From: Halalkalibacter urbisdiaboli
GTDB lineage: Bacteria > Bacillota > Bacilli > Bacillales > Bacillaceae_D
Reading direction: 5' to 3'
Length of the DNA: 62,037 nt
NCBI RefSeq assembly: GCF_002156385.1
Contig: NZ_MVJM01000001.1
Location: 1,520,882-1,582,918, forward strand
Each line of letters begins with the position of its first letter. Position 1 is the first letter of the stretch. The position numbers and the translations under genes were made by a program. The notes below the pieces were generated by a model. The model did no database searches. It was not told where the DNA came from and saw nothing but the letters and a program-made list of their open reading frames with translations. Positions 26,653 to 37,941 of the stretch are shown here, piece after piece.

Positions 26653-27827
26653 TATTCGAATATATGAATAAATGGTTCATCTTTTGAATTACGAACAATC
26701 ATACTTTCTCGTTTACCTGATACAGAAGTAACATAAACAGTCACTTTTAAGTTTTCATGAAAGCGTTGTGTTATTCGGTCAGCTGTATATTGTGTTAACG
26801 CAACAATCTCTGCTTTCCCTTGATATCGAATTGGGATTTCAATAGTTAGTTCCCGAAGCTGATTATTAACGTAATGTCCTTTCCCTACAACCCCTATATA
26901 AGAATCAAAAAAATCTTGAATTTCATCTTTAAAGCGTTGAAACTGATCGGCATCATTCCGAACATCTGTGCTTGCATCTCTTGACGGAAATAAATAGTAT
27001 TGTTCATTAATCTCTTGCCAGCGATCTAAGCTATTATTTGGCTCCGCAATAGCCTTAAGGAAGAAATGACCTGGAATGACAGATTCTCTAGGCTGCTCAC
27101 GAAACATCGCGACGACAATTGGGACATTTTTCAAAACCCCTTCGTCTCGATTATCTGAACGTAGTCGGCTAACAATCTCATTAGCTATCTTCTGTCCTTC
27201 TCGTTTCATCGCCTCTTCTTCTATTACTGTTTCATAAAAGTAGTAAAGCCCTTGGTCATCTTCCACTCTAAAATTATAGACTGAGTTCATCGATAAGCCG
27301 ATAACAATTCCACCTAGCTCTAGATTCCCATTTTTGTTTTGGACTAAGTAGTTATGTTCAAGAATATGAGAAAGATAACGTGGTTGGCTTTCCTCTCTCT
27401 CTTTCATTGATTCCCCTTGACCGAGCTCAGGATTTAGCCCTGTTGGGTTTTTGTCTGCGTCATAGCGCTTTAACCAACTATTTAGTTCATCTCTTTTAAT
27501 AAATTGCCCTTCTCTAAAAAAATAATGATCTGGCTCAAAATATTGCTGAGCCACTGAGGTTAGCCCCATTTCAAGTTGGTCTAAATCTAATCTGTTATAA
27601 ACGACGGCATTACCAAAGCCTCGCGATTCACCGTGTAAATACGTACCATCATATAAAACACTCTGATAGTAGTTTTCTGGCGTTGTAATTTGAGGTACAA
27701 TCTCAACCGTTTGTTCTTCCTCTAACTCCTCTAACTCCAGTTCTTCTTTTTCTGGTTGAAGAAAAGGAAAACAACCTGTTAGAAAAAGAAGAATCGTGAG
27801 AGAAGCAATCCCAAATCTTCTCGACAT
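26652..27827 (-). CDS. camS: CamS-family sex pheromone lipoprotein
   Basis: A 391-residue membrane-anchored lipoprotein of the CamS family (YerH in B. subtilis), whose signal peptide in enterococci and staphylococci yields the cAM373 pheromone peptide. Its cellular role in Bacillus is not established. The signal runs MSRRFGIASLTILLFLTGCF with lipobox LTGC and Cys19. A Glu-rich stretch (ELELEELEEEQ) follows, then the conserved YQSVLYDGTYLHGESRGFGN block near 53-72 and FFDSYIGVVGKGHYVNN near 320. It follows ligA by 35 bp with GAGGAGG before the ATG. Order pcrB, pcrA, ligA, camS matches B. subtilis. Confidence 0.93.
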   Translation of the reverse strand: MSRRFGIASLTILLFLTGCFPFLQPEKEELELEELEEEQTVEIVPQITTPENYYQSVLYDGTYLHGESRGFGNAVVYNRLDLDQLEMGLTSVAQQYFEPDHYFFREGQFIKRDELNSWLKRYDADKNPTGLNPELGQGESMKEREESQPRYLSHILEHNYLVQNKNGNLELGGIVIGLSMNSVYNFRVEDDQGLYYFYETVIEEEAMKREGQKIANEIVSRLRSDNRDEGVLKNVPIVVAMFREQPRESVIPGHFFLKAIAEPNNSLDRWQEINEQYYLFPSRDASTDVRNDADQFQRFKDEIQDFFDSYIGVVGKGHYVNNQLRELTIEIPIRYQGKAEIVALTQYTADRITQRFHENLKVTVYVTSVSGKRESMIVRNSKDEPFIHIFE

Positions 27828-27861
27828 GAGGTGCTCCCTCCTCTCTATATTAATAATCGAT

Positions 27862-29889
<2,028 letters not shown>

Positions 29890-29899
29890 TTAACGAATG

Positions 29900-32176
29900 T
29901 TACATTTTTGTAATGGGTGCAAATTTAGCAAATAATCGTTTTACACCGGTCGGGGGAGGGAAGGCAATATCTAATTCCAATGAATCAGGATCTCCCTTTA
30001 TGCTTACAACTGTTCCGACTCCCCATTTTTTATGTTCAGCCTTATCCCCAACATTCCAAGAGAATTGGTCGCCACCTGTTACCGTCGTTCTCGGCTTAGA
30101 GATCGGTCTAGGTCTTGAACTAGGAGCAGAAGTTGATGCGGACGATGTCGTCATCCATGCCGGTGCTTGCTTCTCTTCATTCAACGACTCTAGGCACTCC
30201 TCAGGTACTTCTGCAATGAAACGTGATGGAGGATTCGTATTTGTTCGTCCATATAACGTTCGCAGTCGCGCATTCGTCAAATACAGCTGCTTCTCTGCCC
30301 GAGTGATTCCAACATAAGCCAAACGCCGCTCCTCTTCCATCTCGTCTTCTTCAAATAATGATCGACTATGTGGAAATATTCCTTCTTCCATTCCTATAAG
30401 GAAAACAAGCGGGAATTCAAGTCCTTTAGCCGAATGTAACGTCATTAATGTAATCGTATCTTTCTTTTTCCCTTCGTCGTCATCATCTAACTGATCAATA
30501 TCTGCTACAAGTGCTAAGTCTGTTAAAAAGGCGACAAGGGACTTATCCTCATTTTGCTTTTCAAATTCATTGGTAACCGTTAAAAATTCATCAATATTCT
30601 CTAGACGGCTTTGTGCCTCGATTGTTTGTTCATTTTTCAGCATTTCGCGATAGCCTGTCCGCTCTAATAATTCTTCGACTAACTCTGATACGGATAAATA
30701 TTCCTGCATTTGAACCCAATGACCAAGTTGCTCAGAAAACTCCTTCAGCTTCGTAACAGCACGGCCTGACAACCCGATTTGTTCAACCTCATGCAAGGCA
30801 GCAAACATCGAAATGCCTTGTTGAATGGCAAACGCACCAATCTTATCAACTGTTGTTGCACCGATCCCTCGCTTAGGTACATTTATAATCCGCTGTAAGC
30901 TAATATCATCATCTGGATTGGCAATTAGTCGTAAATATGCAAGAACATCTTTAATTTCCTTACGATCATAGAACTTTGTCCCGCCAACAATATTATAATC
31001 AATATTAGACTTAACAAAAAATTCCTCAATTACACGCGACTGCGCATTCGTCCGATATAAAATCGCAATATCTGAATAAGTATGCGTTCCTTCACGTACA
31101 GCCTCACGGATTTTCTCGACAACAAATTGGGCCTCTGATTGCTCTGTATCAGCGGAGTAATAACCAATTTTTGCTCCTAAATCATTTTCCGTCCAAAGAT
31201 TTTTTGGTTTTCGGTTTCGGTTATTCTCAATAACTCGGTTTGCTGCCTGCAGGATTAGTTTTGTTGAACGATAGTTTTGTTCAAGCAAAATAACAGCCGC
31301 ATTCGGATAGTCACCCTCAAACGATAAAATATTTGCGATATCTGCTCCACGCCAACGGTAAATGGATTGGTCAGAATCCCCGACAACACAAATATTTTTA
31401 TAACGGTCACTTATCATACGAACGAGCATATACTGGGCCCGGTTCGTATCCTGGTACTCATCAACAAGCACATATTGAAACTTTCGCTGATAATGCTCTA
31501 ACACCTCAGGAACAAGCTTAAACAACTCAATTGTTTTCATTATTAAATCATCAAAGTCTAACGCATGATTCTTTTTTAATTGCTTCTGATAGTCAACATA
31601 TACCTCAGCAGCTGTTTGGTCATACAATCCTGTAGCGATTGCCGCAAAATCATCAGGCTTTTTCAATTCATTCTTTGCACTACTAATAGTCCCGAGAATA
31701 CTTCGAGCATCAAACTTCTTCGGGTCAATGTTTTTATTTTTTAAAATTTGTTTAATTACTGTTAGTTGATCACCTGAATCTAAAATCGTAAAATTACGAT
31801 TATAGCCAATCCGGTCGATATCACGTCGCAAGATTCTTACACACATGGAGTGAAACGTTGAAATCCAAATATCCTCAGCAATCGGGCCAACAAGCTGGGC
31901 TACACGGTCTTTCATCTCTCTTGCAGCCTTATTCGTAAACGTTATTGCTAGTACATTCCACGGAGCAATGCCTTTTTCACGTAATAAATAAGCAATTCGA
32001 TGCGTAAGCACACGTGTCTTCCCACTTCCAGCACCGGCCATTAACAATAACGGTCCCTCTGTATGTGTAACGGCATTCCTTTGTTCAGGATTTAATCCAT
32101 CTAACATTCTTTCAATAATTTTCTCTTGCACATCCTCACCACCAAACAAATGTTCTCTTTTTATTTTATCGTCCAT
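29900..32176 (-). CDS. pcrA: ATP-dependent DNA helicase PcrA (UvrD family)
   Basis: A 758-residue 3'-5' SF1A helicase for repair, plasmid replication and removal of RNA polymerase or RecA from DNA. Motifs in order: Q motif LNPEQRNAV, Walker [12 protein letters not shown], Ia [77 protein letters not shown] and [17 protein letters not shown]. The C-terminal Tudor-like domain that binds RNA polymerase is present ([17 protein letters not shown]). ATG 32176 stands almost on its AGGG, 7 bp after pcrB. A GTG 16 codons later, after GGTGGTGAGG, is a possible true start. Confidence 0.98.
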   Translation of the reverse strand: MDDKIKREHLFGGEDVQEKIIERMLDGLNPEQRNAVTHTEGPLLLMAGAGSGKTRVLTHRIAYLLREKGIAPWNVLAITFTNKAAREMKDRVAQLVGPIAEDIWISTFHSMCVRILRRDIDRIGYNRNFTILDSGDQLTVIKQILKNKNIDPKKFDARSILGTISSAKNELKKPDDFAAIATGLYDQTAAEVYVDYQKQLKKNHALDFDDLIMKTIELFKLVPEVLEHYQRKFQYVLVDEYQDTNRAQYMLVRMISDRYKNICVVGDSDQSIYRWRGADIANILSFEGDYPNAAVILLEQNYRSTKLILQAANRVIENNRNRKPKNLWTENDLGAKIGYYSADTEQSEAQFVVEKIREAVREGTHTYSDIAILYRTNAQSRVIEEFFVKSNIDYNIVGGTKFYDRKEIKDVLAYLRLIANPDDDISLQRIINVPKRGIGATTVDKIGAFAIQQGISMFAALHEVEQIGLSGRAVTKLKEFSEQLGHWVQMQEYLSVSELVEELLERTGYREMLKNEQTIEAQSRLENIDEFLTVTNEFEKQNEDKSLVAFLTDLALVADIDQLDDDDEGKKKDTITLMTLHSAKGLEFPLVFLIGMEEGIFPHSRSLFEEDEMEEERRLAYVGITRAEKQLYLTNARLRTLYGRTNTNPPSRFIAEVPEECLESLNEEKQAPAWMTTSSASTSAPSSRPRPISKPRTTVTGGDQFSWNVGDKAEHKKWGVGTVVSIKGDPDSLELDIAFPPPTGVKRLFAKFAPITKM

Positions 32177-32182
32177 TCCCTA

Positions 32183-32878
32183 CTATTTCAATGCTTCCTT
32201 TACTGCTTCGACTGTTTTTAATGCAGCGTGAATATTTTCATAGATGAGGTTCCCTACAACAACCGCATCTGCATGTTGCGCCATTTCCTTTGCCTGCTCT
32301 GGTGTCTTAATTCCTCCACCATAGAACAAGCGAGTTCCCCCAAGGACAGCTGCCACCTGTTGGACAAGCTCAAGTTTTCCATACGTTCCACTATATTCGA
32401 GATAGAAAATTGGATAGTGATATAAATTCTCTGCCATTCGTGCATAAGCAATCACATCTTCATTTGTAAGATTTGTATTTGCATTTGTCACTTTTGCAGC
32501 TTTCGCCTCTTCATTGAGGATACAGTAGCCTTCCATCACAATTTCATCCCAATTCATAATCGCTCCGTATTCTTTAACTGCTTGATGATGATGTCCTAAG
32601 ACATAGTTTACATCACGACTGTTCATCACAGAAGGAATAAAGAAGTAGTCGAAGCCCGGTGTAATGGCATCTAAATTTGATATCTCTAATGCACACGAAA
32701 TTGGATAACGGCGTACACGAGCTAATAGCTGTAATGTGTTATCTAATGTAACTCCATCTGTCCCTCCAATAATAATTCCATCTGTTCCTGACTCACATAT
32801 AGCCTCTAAATGTTCGTCTGAAATGTCTTTATTCGGGTCGATTTTAAAAATATGGTGCCATTCCTGATAATCCAGCAT
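32183..32878 (-). CDS. pcrB: Heptaprenylglyceryl phosphate synthase PcrB
   Basis: A 231-residue TIM-barrel prenyltransferase that joins heptaprenyl diphosphate to sn-glycerol-1-phosphate, giving an archaeal-type ether lipid in bacilli. Motifs: HIFKIDPNK at the start; [13 protein letters not shown] near 37-49 (phosphate loop); [24 protein letters not shown] near 77-100; [16 protein letters not shown] near 156-171; and [14 protein letters not shown] near 188-201. First gene of the pcrB-pcrA-ligA-camS operon. A dispersed palindromic repeat and the BASS transporter lie upstream. Confidence 0.96.
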   Translation of the reverse strand: MLDYQEWHHIFKIDPNKDISDEHLEAICESGTDGIIIGGTDGVTLDNTLQLLARVRRYPISCALEISNLDAITPGFDYFFIPSVMNSRDVNYVLGHHHQAVKEYGAIMNWDEIVMEGYCILNEEAKAAKVTNANTNLTNEDVIAYARMAENLYHYPIFYLEYSGTYGKLELVQQVAAVLGGTRLFYGGGIKTPEQAKEMAQHADAVVVGNLIYENIHAALKTVEAVKEALK

Positions 32879-33038
32879 CGATTCATTCTCAACTCCTAAT
32901 GAAACATCTATCGCATCTAAGACGTCATTATATCAAAGAAAGCAAGGCTTGTCGCCCGATAGAAGAAGGAGGAAAAATGTCTTTGTACCCTTTTTTTCAT
33001 ATGAAGAACAAATGGTATCACTTTATGGACAAAAAAAG

Positions 33039-33190
33039 AGGCTGTGCCAAAAGGTTGTTTTTTAACCTTTTGGCACAGCCTTCATGCAATGAGCGTAGTC
33101 GCTACATCTTTTAAAAGCCTCTCTCATCGTAAGGCGCGTAGCGGACGAAGCCATTGCTGTGCACGCTTTATGCTTTTGAGACAACCCCCT
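33039..33190. repeat. Terminator hairpin plus nested palindromic repeat (copy 1)
   Basis: A perfect 17-bp stem, GGCTGTGCCAAAAGGTT (33040-33056) / AACCTTTTGGCACAGCC (33064-33080), is followed by a larger nested palindrome. Its outer arms are GCAATG and CATTGC (near 33087 and 33153), its inner arms GTCGCTAC and GTAGCGGAC, and it has a central CATCTTTTAAAAGCCT. The same architecture and central motif occur at about 42926-43172. The hairpin ends the transporter gene at 33196. Confidence 0.7.
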
Positions 33191-33195
33191 TTTCA

Positions 33196-34125
33196 TTATC
33201 TATTCTTATTTCGAGTCCAGAACGACACTAATGCCGGGCCTGATATATTATGCCAAACGGAGAAAATGGCACTAGGTAAAGCTGCAAGCGGTGAAAAGTG
33301 AACAGAAGCTAACGAAGCGCCTAAACCGGAATTTTGCATGCCTACTTCTATTGCGATAGCACGTCGCTTCGTTTCATCAATTCCGCATAATCTAGCTGTA
33401 ACGTACCCTAGCGCTAAACCAAAACCATTGTGAAGGATAACCGCAAGAAACACTAGTAATCCCGTTGTTGCTATATTTTCTTTATTTACCCCAACAACTG
33501 CTGCCACAATTGCTAGAATGGCAAGAATAGAAATAATAGGCAAAGCCTTCACACTTTTCTCAACAGTATTAGGTAAAAAGCGCCGAACTAAAATTCCGAG
33601 GATAATCGGGATAATAATCATTTCGATGATGGATTGGAACATCGCCCACGCATCGATCGGTAGCCATTGACCTGCTAATAAGAGCAAAATCGCAGGAGTT
33701 AGAATAGGAGCAAGTAAGGTAGATACGGAAGTCATTGCCACAGAAATGGGCACATCTCCTTTCGCTAAATACACCATAACATTCGATGCAGTCCCCCCTG
33801 GGCAAGCACCTACTAAAATTAGACCCACTGCAAGCTCTGGTGGTAACTGAAGAATAATGGCTAGCAAATATGCTACTAGTGGCATAATGACAAATTGTGC
33901 GATTACCCCAATAAGAACTGGTACTGGCCTTTTGGCGACGACAGAAAAGTCTGTTGGCTTCATCGTTAAGCCCATTCCGAACATAATAATACTTAAAAGT
34001 AAAACAATATGTGGTGCAATCCACGTAAACCCACTCGGAAGCAAAAAGGCTAGAATACTAATAATAATCACAATAAGAGCAAAGTATTTACTTAACAGTC
34101 TACCTAAAACTTCTACCTTCCCCAT
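33196..34125 (-). CDS. Bile acid:sodium symporter (BASS) family transporter
   Basis: A 309-residue membrane protein with nine to ten hydrophobic helices, resembling B. subtilis YocS. BASS members couple sodium to import of organic anions or sulfated compounds; the substrate is unknown here. Family signatures: IMFGMGLTMKPTDF near 47-60, GVIAQFVIMPLVAYLLA, LVGACPGGTASNVMVYLAKGDVPISVAMTSVSTLLAPILTP near 103-145 (sodium-site crossover helices) and IEVGMQNSGLGASLA near 256-270. Start ATG 34125 follows a GGGGGG run. Single gene, ended by the repeat-type terminator at 33040-33080. Confidence 0.88.
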   Translation of the reverse strand: MGKVEVLGRLLSKYFALIVIIISILAFLLPSGFTWIAPHIVLLLSIIMFGMGLTMKPTDFSVVAKRPVPVLIGVIAQFVIMPLVAYLLAIILQLPPELAVGLILVGACPGGTASNVMVYLAKGDVPISVAMTSVSTLLAPILTPAILLLLAGQWLPIDAWAMFQSIIEMIIIPIILGILVRRFLPNTVEKSVKALPIISILAILAIVAAVVGVNKENIATTGLLVFLAVILHNGFGLALGYVTARLCGIDETKRRAIAIEVGMQNSGLGASLASVHFSPLAALPSAIFSVWHNISGPALVSFWTRNKNR

Positions 34126-34244
34126 ATATGAACCCCCCTTTTTTATAAAAATCTGATTCTCTTAATTCTATGTATGGTTAACAACAAATCATGCATACCT
34201 TTTGACTTTTATAGAACTTAGTTCAAAGATAGGCTTATGGAAAA

Positions 34245-36332
34245 TCACGACAATCCTAAATAGCGCTCTTGAAATTCCCCAACTGGTAATGGCTTACTAA
34301 ACATAAACCCTTGCACTTGGTCACAATGTAGTGTTCTTAAATACTGTAACTGTTCTTCTGTTTCAACCCCTTCAGCTAAAACGGTAAGCCGTAAGCCATG
34401 TCCCATTGTTAATATAGACTGGACTATCGCAGCATCCTTTTGATTTTGGTAGATATGTTGAACAAAAGATTTATCAATTTTTATCGTATCAACTGGAAAA
34501 TGTTTAATATAATTTAATGAGGAAAACCCTATGCCAAAATCGTCTAATGAGATTCGAACACCTAGCTTGTCTAACTCTTGTAGAGTATGGGTCACCACAG
34601 TCATATCATATGCACTAATCCCTTCCGTAATTTCAAGCTCTAAATAATGGGCAGGAATATCAGTTTCATCTAGAATTCTTCCTATGATAGCAGCGATATC
34701 TTTGTGCTGAAATTGCTTTATTGATAGATTTATCGCAACTGGGACAGCCTTCCTACCTTCATTTCTCCAATCTCTAATTTGTTGACATGCAGTTCGAATA
34801 ACCCATTCTCCAATATCGATAATCAGACCACTTTCCTCTGCATATGGAATAAATTCTGCTGGAGGAATTAATCCTCTTCTAGGGTGTTTCCACCTTATTA
34901 ATGCTTCAGCACCACATATCTCATTTGTCCGCAAATCAAATTTCGGCTGGTAACATAGAACAAATTGATTGTGGTCCAAGGCTTTATGTAATTCGCTTTC
35001 TAAATGAATGAGTTCACGTGTTTGTTCCATATATGACTCAAAAAACTGATAATGATTTTTCCCTCTCGCTTTTACTTCATACATGGACGTATCAGCATTT
35101 TTTAATAAAAGTTCAATTGAATCTCCATTATCTGGGTATAGACTAATCCCAATACTGACACCAATAAACAGCTCTTGTTCAGCAAGAGTAAATGGTTTTT
35201 GCAACACGTCAATCAGTTTTTGTGCTAAACCTGCTACTTCTTCCCTTTCACAATGAGAAAGAATAACCGTAAATTCATCGCCGCCTATTCTAAATAAACA
35301 CTCCTTGCTAGGAAGTAAACGCAAAAATCGTTCAGACACCTTTTTTAATAAAATATCTCCAACAGAATGACCAAGCGAATCATTAATCATTTTAAAGCGA
35401 TCTAAATCAAGAAACATAATAGCTACCTTTGATTGTTCGGCGTTTGATAGCTTAAGTTCCTCTCTTAAACGTTTAATAAAAAAACGTCGGTTCGGCAGCT
35501 TCGTTAATGAGTCATGATAGGACAAATAATAGTTTAACTGCTCTATTTTCCGCTGATGAGAAACATCTTTAGCTAACAAATAAACACCTACTACCGCACC
35601 ATTTACAATCATTGGAATCATTGACACACTAAGTACAAGATAACGCTCACTAGCATGCCTGAACCTAACATCTAGATGCTGCGCCTGACCATCAATCGCA
35701 TCACGAAAATACTTCTCAATATCGGTAATACTGTCACCAACATAATCAATAAATGATTGACCAATAAGTTCATTTAAGGGAGATCCGAATAATAGCTCTG
35801 TTGCGGGATTAACATGGAGAAAGCGTCCACTTAAATCTAGCCAGGAAACACTATCAGGATTATATTCATATAAAGATTTATACCTTTGTTCACTCATTAA
35901 TAAGCATTGTTCTGTCCAACGCTGCTGAGCAATATCTCGTGTAACAACGACATAGCCTTCTTGATTAATTAATTTGGGTAAAGACTCACCTTGTACTGAT
36001 AAAATCATCGTAGGCTGTTTCTTTTTTTTTAACCAAATATTCACTTCTTCTACAGTCTCATTCTTTATAAACCGGAAAAACGGATTACGCTCCCGCTCCA
36101 TTTCACTTTCTCCATTTGGATATAAACATTCTAATTGAGAAACGTCATCTACTGTTAAACTATCAGGTAATCCATGCTTCTTCGCCAACTCATTCATATA
36201 AAGAACATGGCCAGATTTATCATAGATGACAATTCCTTCAACTGTGATTTCTTTATTAACAAGAGCAAAAATTGTGTCTTTCACAATCGTTTCATAGGAA
36301 GGAAAAACCGTTGTAGCTATTGTTTTTTTCAT
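34245..36332 (-). CDS. PAS-PAS-GGDEF-EAL cyclic-di-GMP protein under a Fur box
   Basis: A 695-residue cytoplasmic sensor and signalling protein with no membrane segment. Two PAS-like domains (about 15-135 and 145-265) precede a GGDEF domain with intact GGDEF at 350-354 and an EAL domain with intact EAL at 476-478, ELEITEG, DDFGIGFSSLNY and KIDKSF. Both cyclase and phosphodiesterase residues are thus present, and the net activity is unknown. No RxxD inhibitory site precedes GGDEF. The start is ATG 36332, with GAGGG upstream; the in-frame TTG six codons earlier was rejected. A perfect Fur palindrome lies 21 bp before the ATG (36353-36381), so iron repletion should repress the gene. It lies downstream of the fhuF-like gene. 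Confidence 0.92.
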   Translation of the reverse strand: MKKTIATTVFPSYETIVKDTIFALVNKEITVEGIVIYDKSGHVLYMNELAKKHGLPDSLTVDDVSQLECLYPNGESEMERERNPFFRFIKNETVEEVNIWLKKKKQPTMILSVQGESLPKLINQEGYVVVTRDIAQQRWTEQCLLMSEQRYKSLYEYNPDSVSWLDLSGRFLHVNPATELLFGSPLNELIGQSFIDYVGDSITDIEKYFRDAIDGQAQHLDVRFRHASERYLVLSVSMIPMIVNGAVVGVYLLAKDVSHQRKIEQLNYYLSYHDSLTKLPNRRFFIKRLREELKLSNAEQSKVAIMFLDLDRFKMINDSLGHSVGDILLKKVSERFLRLLPSKECLFRIGGDEFTVILSHCEREEVAGLAQKLIDVLQKPFTLAEQELFIGVSIGISLYPDNGDSIELLLKNADTSMYEVKARGKNHYQFFESYMEQTRELIHLESELHKALDHNQFVLCYQPKFDLRTNEICGAEALIRWKHPRRGLIPPAEFIPYAEESGLIIDIGEWVIRTACQQIRDWRNEGRKAVPVAINLSIKQFQHKDIAAIIGRILDETDIPAHYLELEITEGISAYDMTVVTHTLQELDKLGVRISLDDFGIGFSSLNYIKHFPVDTIKIDKSFVQHIYQNQKDAAIVQSILTMGHGLRLTVLAEGVETEEQLQYLRTLHCDQVQGFMFSKPLPVGEFQERYLGLS

Positions 36333-36352
36333 AAAATAATCCCTCAACAAAA

Positions 36353-36381
36353 ATAACGATAATGATTATCATTATCGTTAT
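36353..36381. promoter_or_regulatory. Fur box before the GGDEF-EAL gene
   Basis: The core GATAATGATTATCATTATC is a perfect 19-bp Fur-type palindrome, and symmetry extends to 29 bp. It differs from the consensus only at the central base. Position 21 bp before the start codon would block RNA polymerase. Confidence 0.9.
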
Positions 36382-36440
36382 CATAGTTCAACTGTAAGTT
36401 CGTTGTCAATTTAGATGCTTGATTAAATAATTGCACAAAG

Positions 36441-37229
36441 CTACGTCGTTGATGCGACCAGCTGTTTTTTTCTATCTTCCCGCTCAGCTTCACTTAAACG
36501 CGGACAAGTATAACATTTTGTCCCTCTTGATTTCTCTGTCTTGTAATACAAGCAGCAGGTTGGCTTCATTCTAATCATCGTTCCCGGTTCTTTTAGACTT
36601 TCAATTTCTCGAATCGGAAATGATAGTGGGTTCTTATCACAACGAAAGATTTCGGGGGCTGCTTTCTCAAGTAACCAATTAAAGTCCTGTTTGACAATAT
36701 CCTTTTGTGCTTCTTCTATAAACGTTAAACCAATTTTGTGACCATAATGCAATCCGCCAACTAGCTGGCCCCATAGCTCTCTTATTCGAATACTAGTCGA
36801 TTGAGACAAAGCTTCTAAAACAGGTGTCACAACTTGTTTGTAAAAGTTCACTAGCTGTTCCCTTCTCCAATTAGCGTTAGCTTCACTCACGCATTGTAGA
36901 TTTGCTAGCTTATATGATAACGCATAATAGTCATGTTCTTTATTATAGTAAAGCTGGACGGTGATTTGATCTCGGTCAGAAGGGATAGCAAGTTCTGTTG
37001 ATAGAACCGTTTGAAGCGCAGCACAAATATATCCAAATGAGCTCGAAAAATAAGTCGCGGCTACGTCAACATCTGTTGCTTTTAATTTTTCAGCATAGTA
37101 AGCTGTGAAGGCGTTCGCAGCCTCTGACTGAAGTAGTTGAGCTAACGTCACTTCGTATACTTTAGCAGGATGATCCTCGTCTGTAATTGAACCGTATTTT
37201 TTTAATTGTTCGAAATCAAGATTACCCAT
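36441..37229 (-). CDS. FhuF-type siderophore-iron reductase
   Basis: A 262-residue protein. The C-terminal motif CCLYYKTEKSRGTKCYTCP near 224-243, Cys-Cys-x10-Cys-x2-Cys, is the unusual 2Fe-2S ligand set of FhuF, a cytoplasmic ferric-siderophore reductase that releases iron by reducing it. The N-terminal 200 residues resemble the IucA/FhuF-like fold only weakly. The protein ends soon after the cluster, as in the family. A Fur box stands upstream at 37272-37290. The c-di-GMP gene downstream has its own Fur box, so both belong to the iron regulon. No siderophore transporter lies beside it. Confidence 0.85.
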   Translation of the reverse strand: MGNLDFEQLKKYGSITDEDHPAKVYEVTLAQLLQSEAANAFTAYYAEKLKATDVDVAATYFSSSFGYICAALQTVLSTELAIPSDRDQITVQLYYNKEHDYYALSYKLANLQCVSEANANWRREQLVNFYKQVVTPVLEALSQSTSIRIRELWGQLVGGLHYGHKIGLTFIEEAQKDIVKQDFNWLLEKAAPEIFRCDKNPLSFPIREIESLKEPGTMIRMKPTCCLYYKTEKSRGTKCYTCPRLSEAEREDRKKQLVASTT

Positions 37230-37271
37230 GAAACGTACCCCTTTCGCCCTTCATTCGATAACAAGAACACC

Positions 37272-37290
37272 GTTAATGATAATCATTTTC
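37272..37290. promoter_or_regulatory. Fur box before the fhuF-like gene
   Basis: GTTAATGATAATCATTTTC matches the 19-bp Fur consensus at 17 positions. It lies 42 bp before the ATG at 37229. Confidence 0.88.
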
Positions 37291-37399
37291 ACTTAAGTAT
37301 ACAGGAGCTTAACAATTCCTTCAAGTGAAACATGAAAGAGTTATCCATTTTTTAGGGAGAAAGAAAAGGGTACTCTTATTTCTCTTATGTAATAAACTA

Positions 37400-37431
37400 G
37401 GAAGAGAGGCTGTACCTGTAAGCCCCTCTTC
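37400..37431 (-). terminator. Terminator after the YbjQ-family gene
   Basis: GAAGAGAGGCT and AGCCCCTCTTC form a stem with one mismatch, followed by CTAGTTTATT on the minus strand. It lies 9 bp after the stop at 37440. Confidence 0.6.
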
Positions 37432-37439
37432 CTTATTCC

Positions 37440-37754
37440 TTATCGTACTACAACAGCCGTACCGTACGCGATAACCTCCGCAGCAGCACCCATTACTGTA
37501 GAGGTTTGCAGACGCATCCCTACAATTGCATTCGCTCCTAATTCTTTCGCCTCTTCAACCATTCGATGAATTGCTAGTTTTCTAGCTTCGATCATCATTT
37601 CGTTGTACCCTTTAATTTCCCCACCGACAATTCCCTTTAAAGCGGCTGTTATGTCACGTCCAACATGTTTCGTTTGAATCGTACTTCCTTTCACATACCC
37701 GATAACTTCGATAATTTCATGTCCAGAAATCGTCTCAGTAGTGACAATCTTCAT
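37440..37754 (-). CDS. YbjQ/UPF0145 family protein
   Basis: A 104-residue protein with the YbjQ fold, sometimes called a putative heavy-metal-binding domain; its function is not established. It reads MKIVTTETISGHEIIEVIGY, then GRDITAALKGIVGGEIKGY and AIVGMRLQTSTVMGAAAEVIAYGTAV, the conserved core of pentameric YbjQ proteins. The start is ATG 37754, where GGAGG is well placed; 12 upstream codons belong to the end of the preceding small gene. It overlaps that gene by 20 bp and is the last member of a four-gene operon. Confidence 0.88.
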   Translation of the reverse strand: MKIVTTETISGHEIIEVIGYVKGSTIQTKHVGRDITAALKGIVGGEIKGYNEMMIEARKLAIHRMVEEAKELGANAIVGMRLQTSTVMGAAAEVIAYGTAVVVR

Positions 37755-37941
37755 AATCGATTTCCTCCTTTTTTTCTTTTCTTCGTTCAAGAATAAAAAG
37801 TATTAGAAGACTCCCTAAACTTGCACCATAACCTAAGAAAGCGTATAAAGCCCATAGCTGATTAAAAAACAAAAGAATAATGCCGCCTATTTGACTGAAA
37901 AACGCTACAGCAACTAGTAAATATTTAATCGACTCACGCAT
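37735..37941 (-). CDS. Small two-helix membrane protein
   Basis: A 68-residue protein with two hydrophobic segments (LLVAVAFFSQIGGIILLFF and LYAFLGYGASLGSLLILFIL), a turn between them and a charged tail (ERRKEKKEEIDYEDC). I do not recognise a family. It overlaps the hydrolase gene before it by 8 bp and ybjQ after it by 20 bp, which argues that it is translated and coupled to both. Confidence 0.7.
   Translation of the reverse strand: MRESIKYLLVAVAFFSQIGGIILLFFNQLWALYAFLGYGASLGSLLILFILERRKEKKEEIDYEDCHY

Noticed and set aside
33569-34024. 151-codon minus-strand frame within the BASS gene
   Set aside because: Shadow of the transporter in another frame, with Cys- and Tyr-rich composition and no ribosome binding site.
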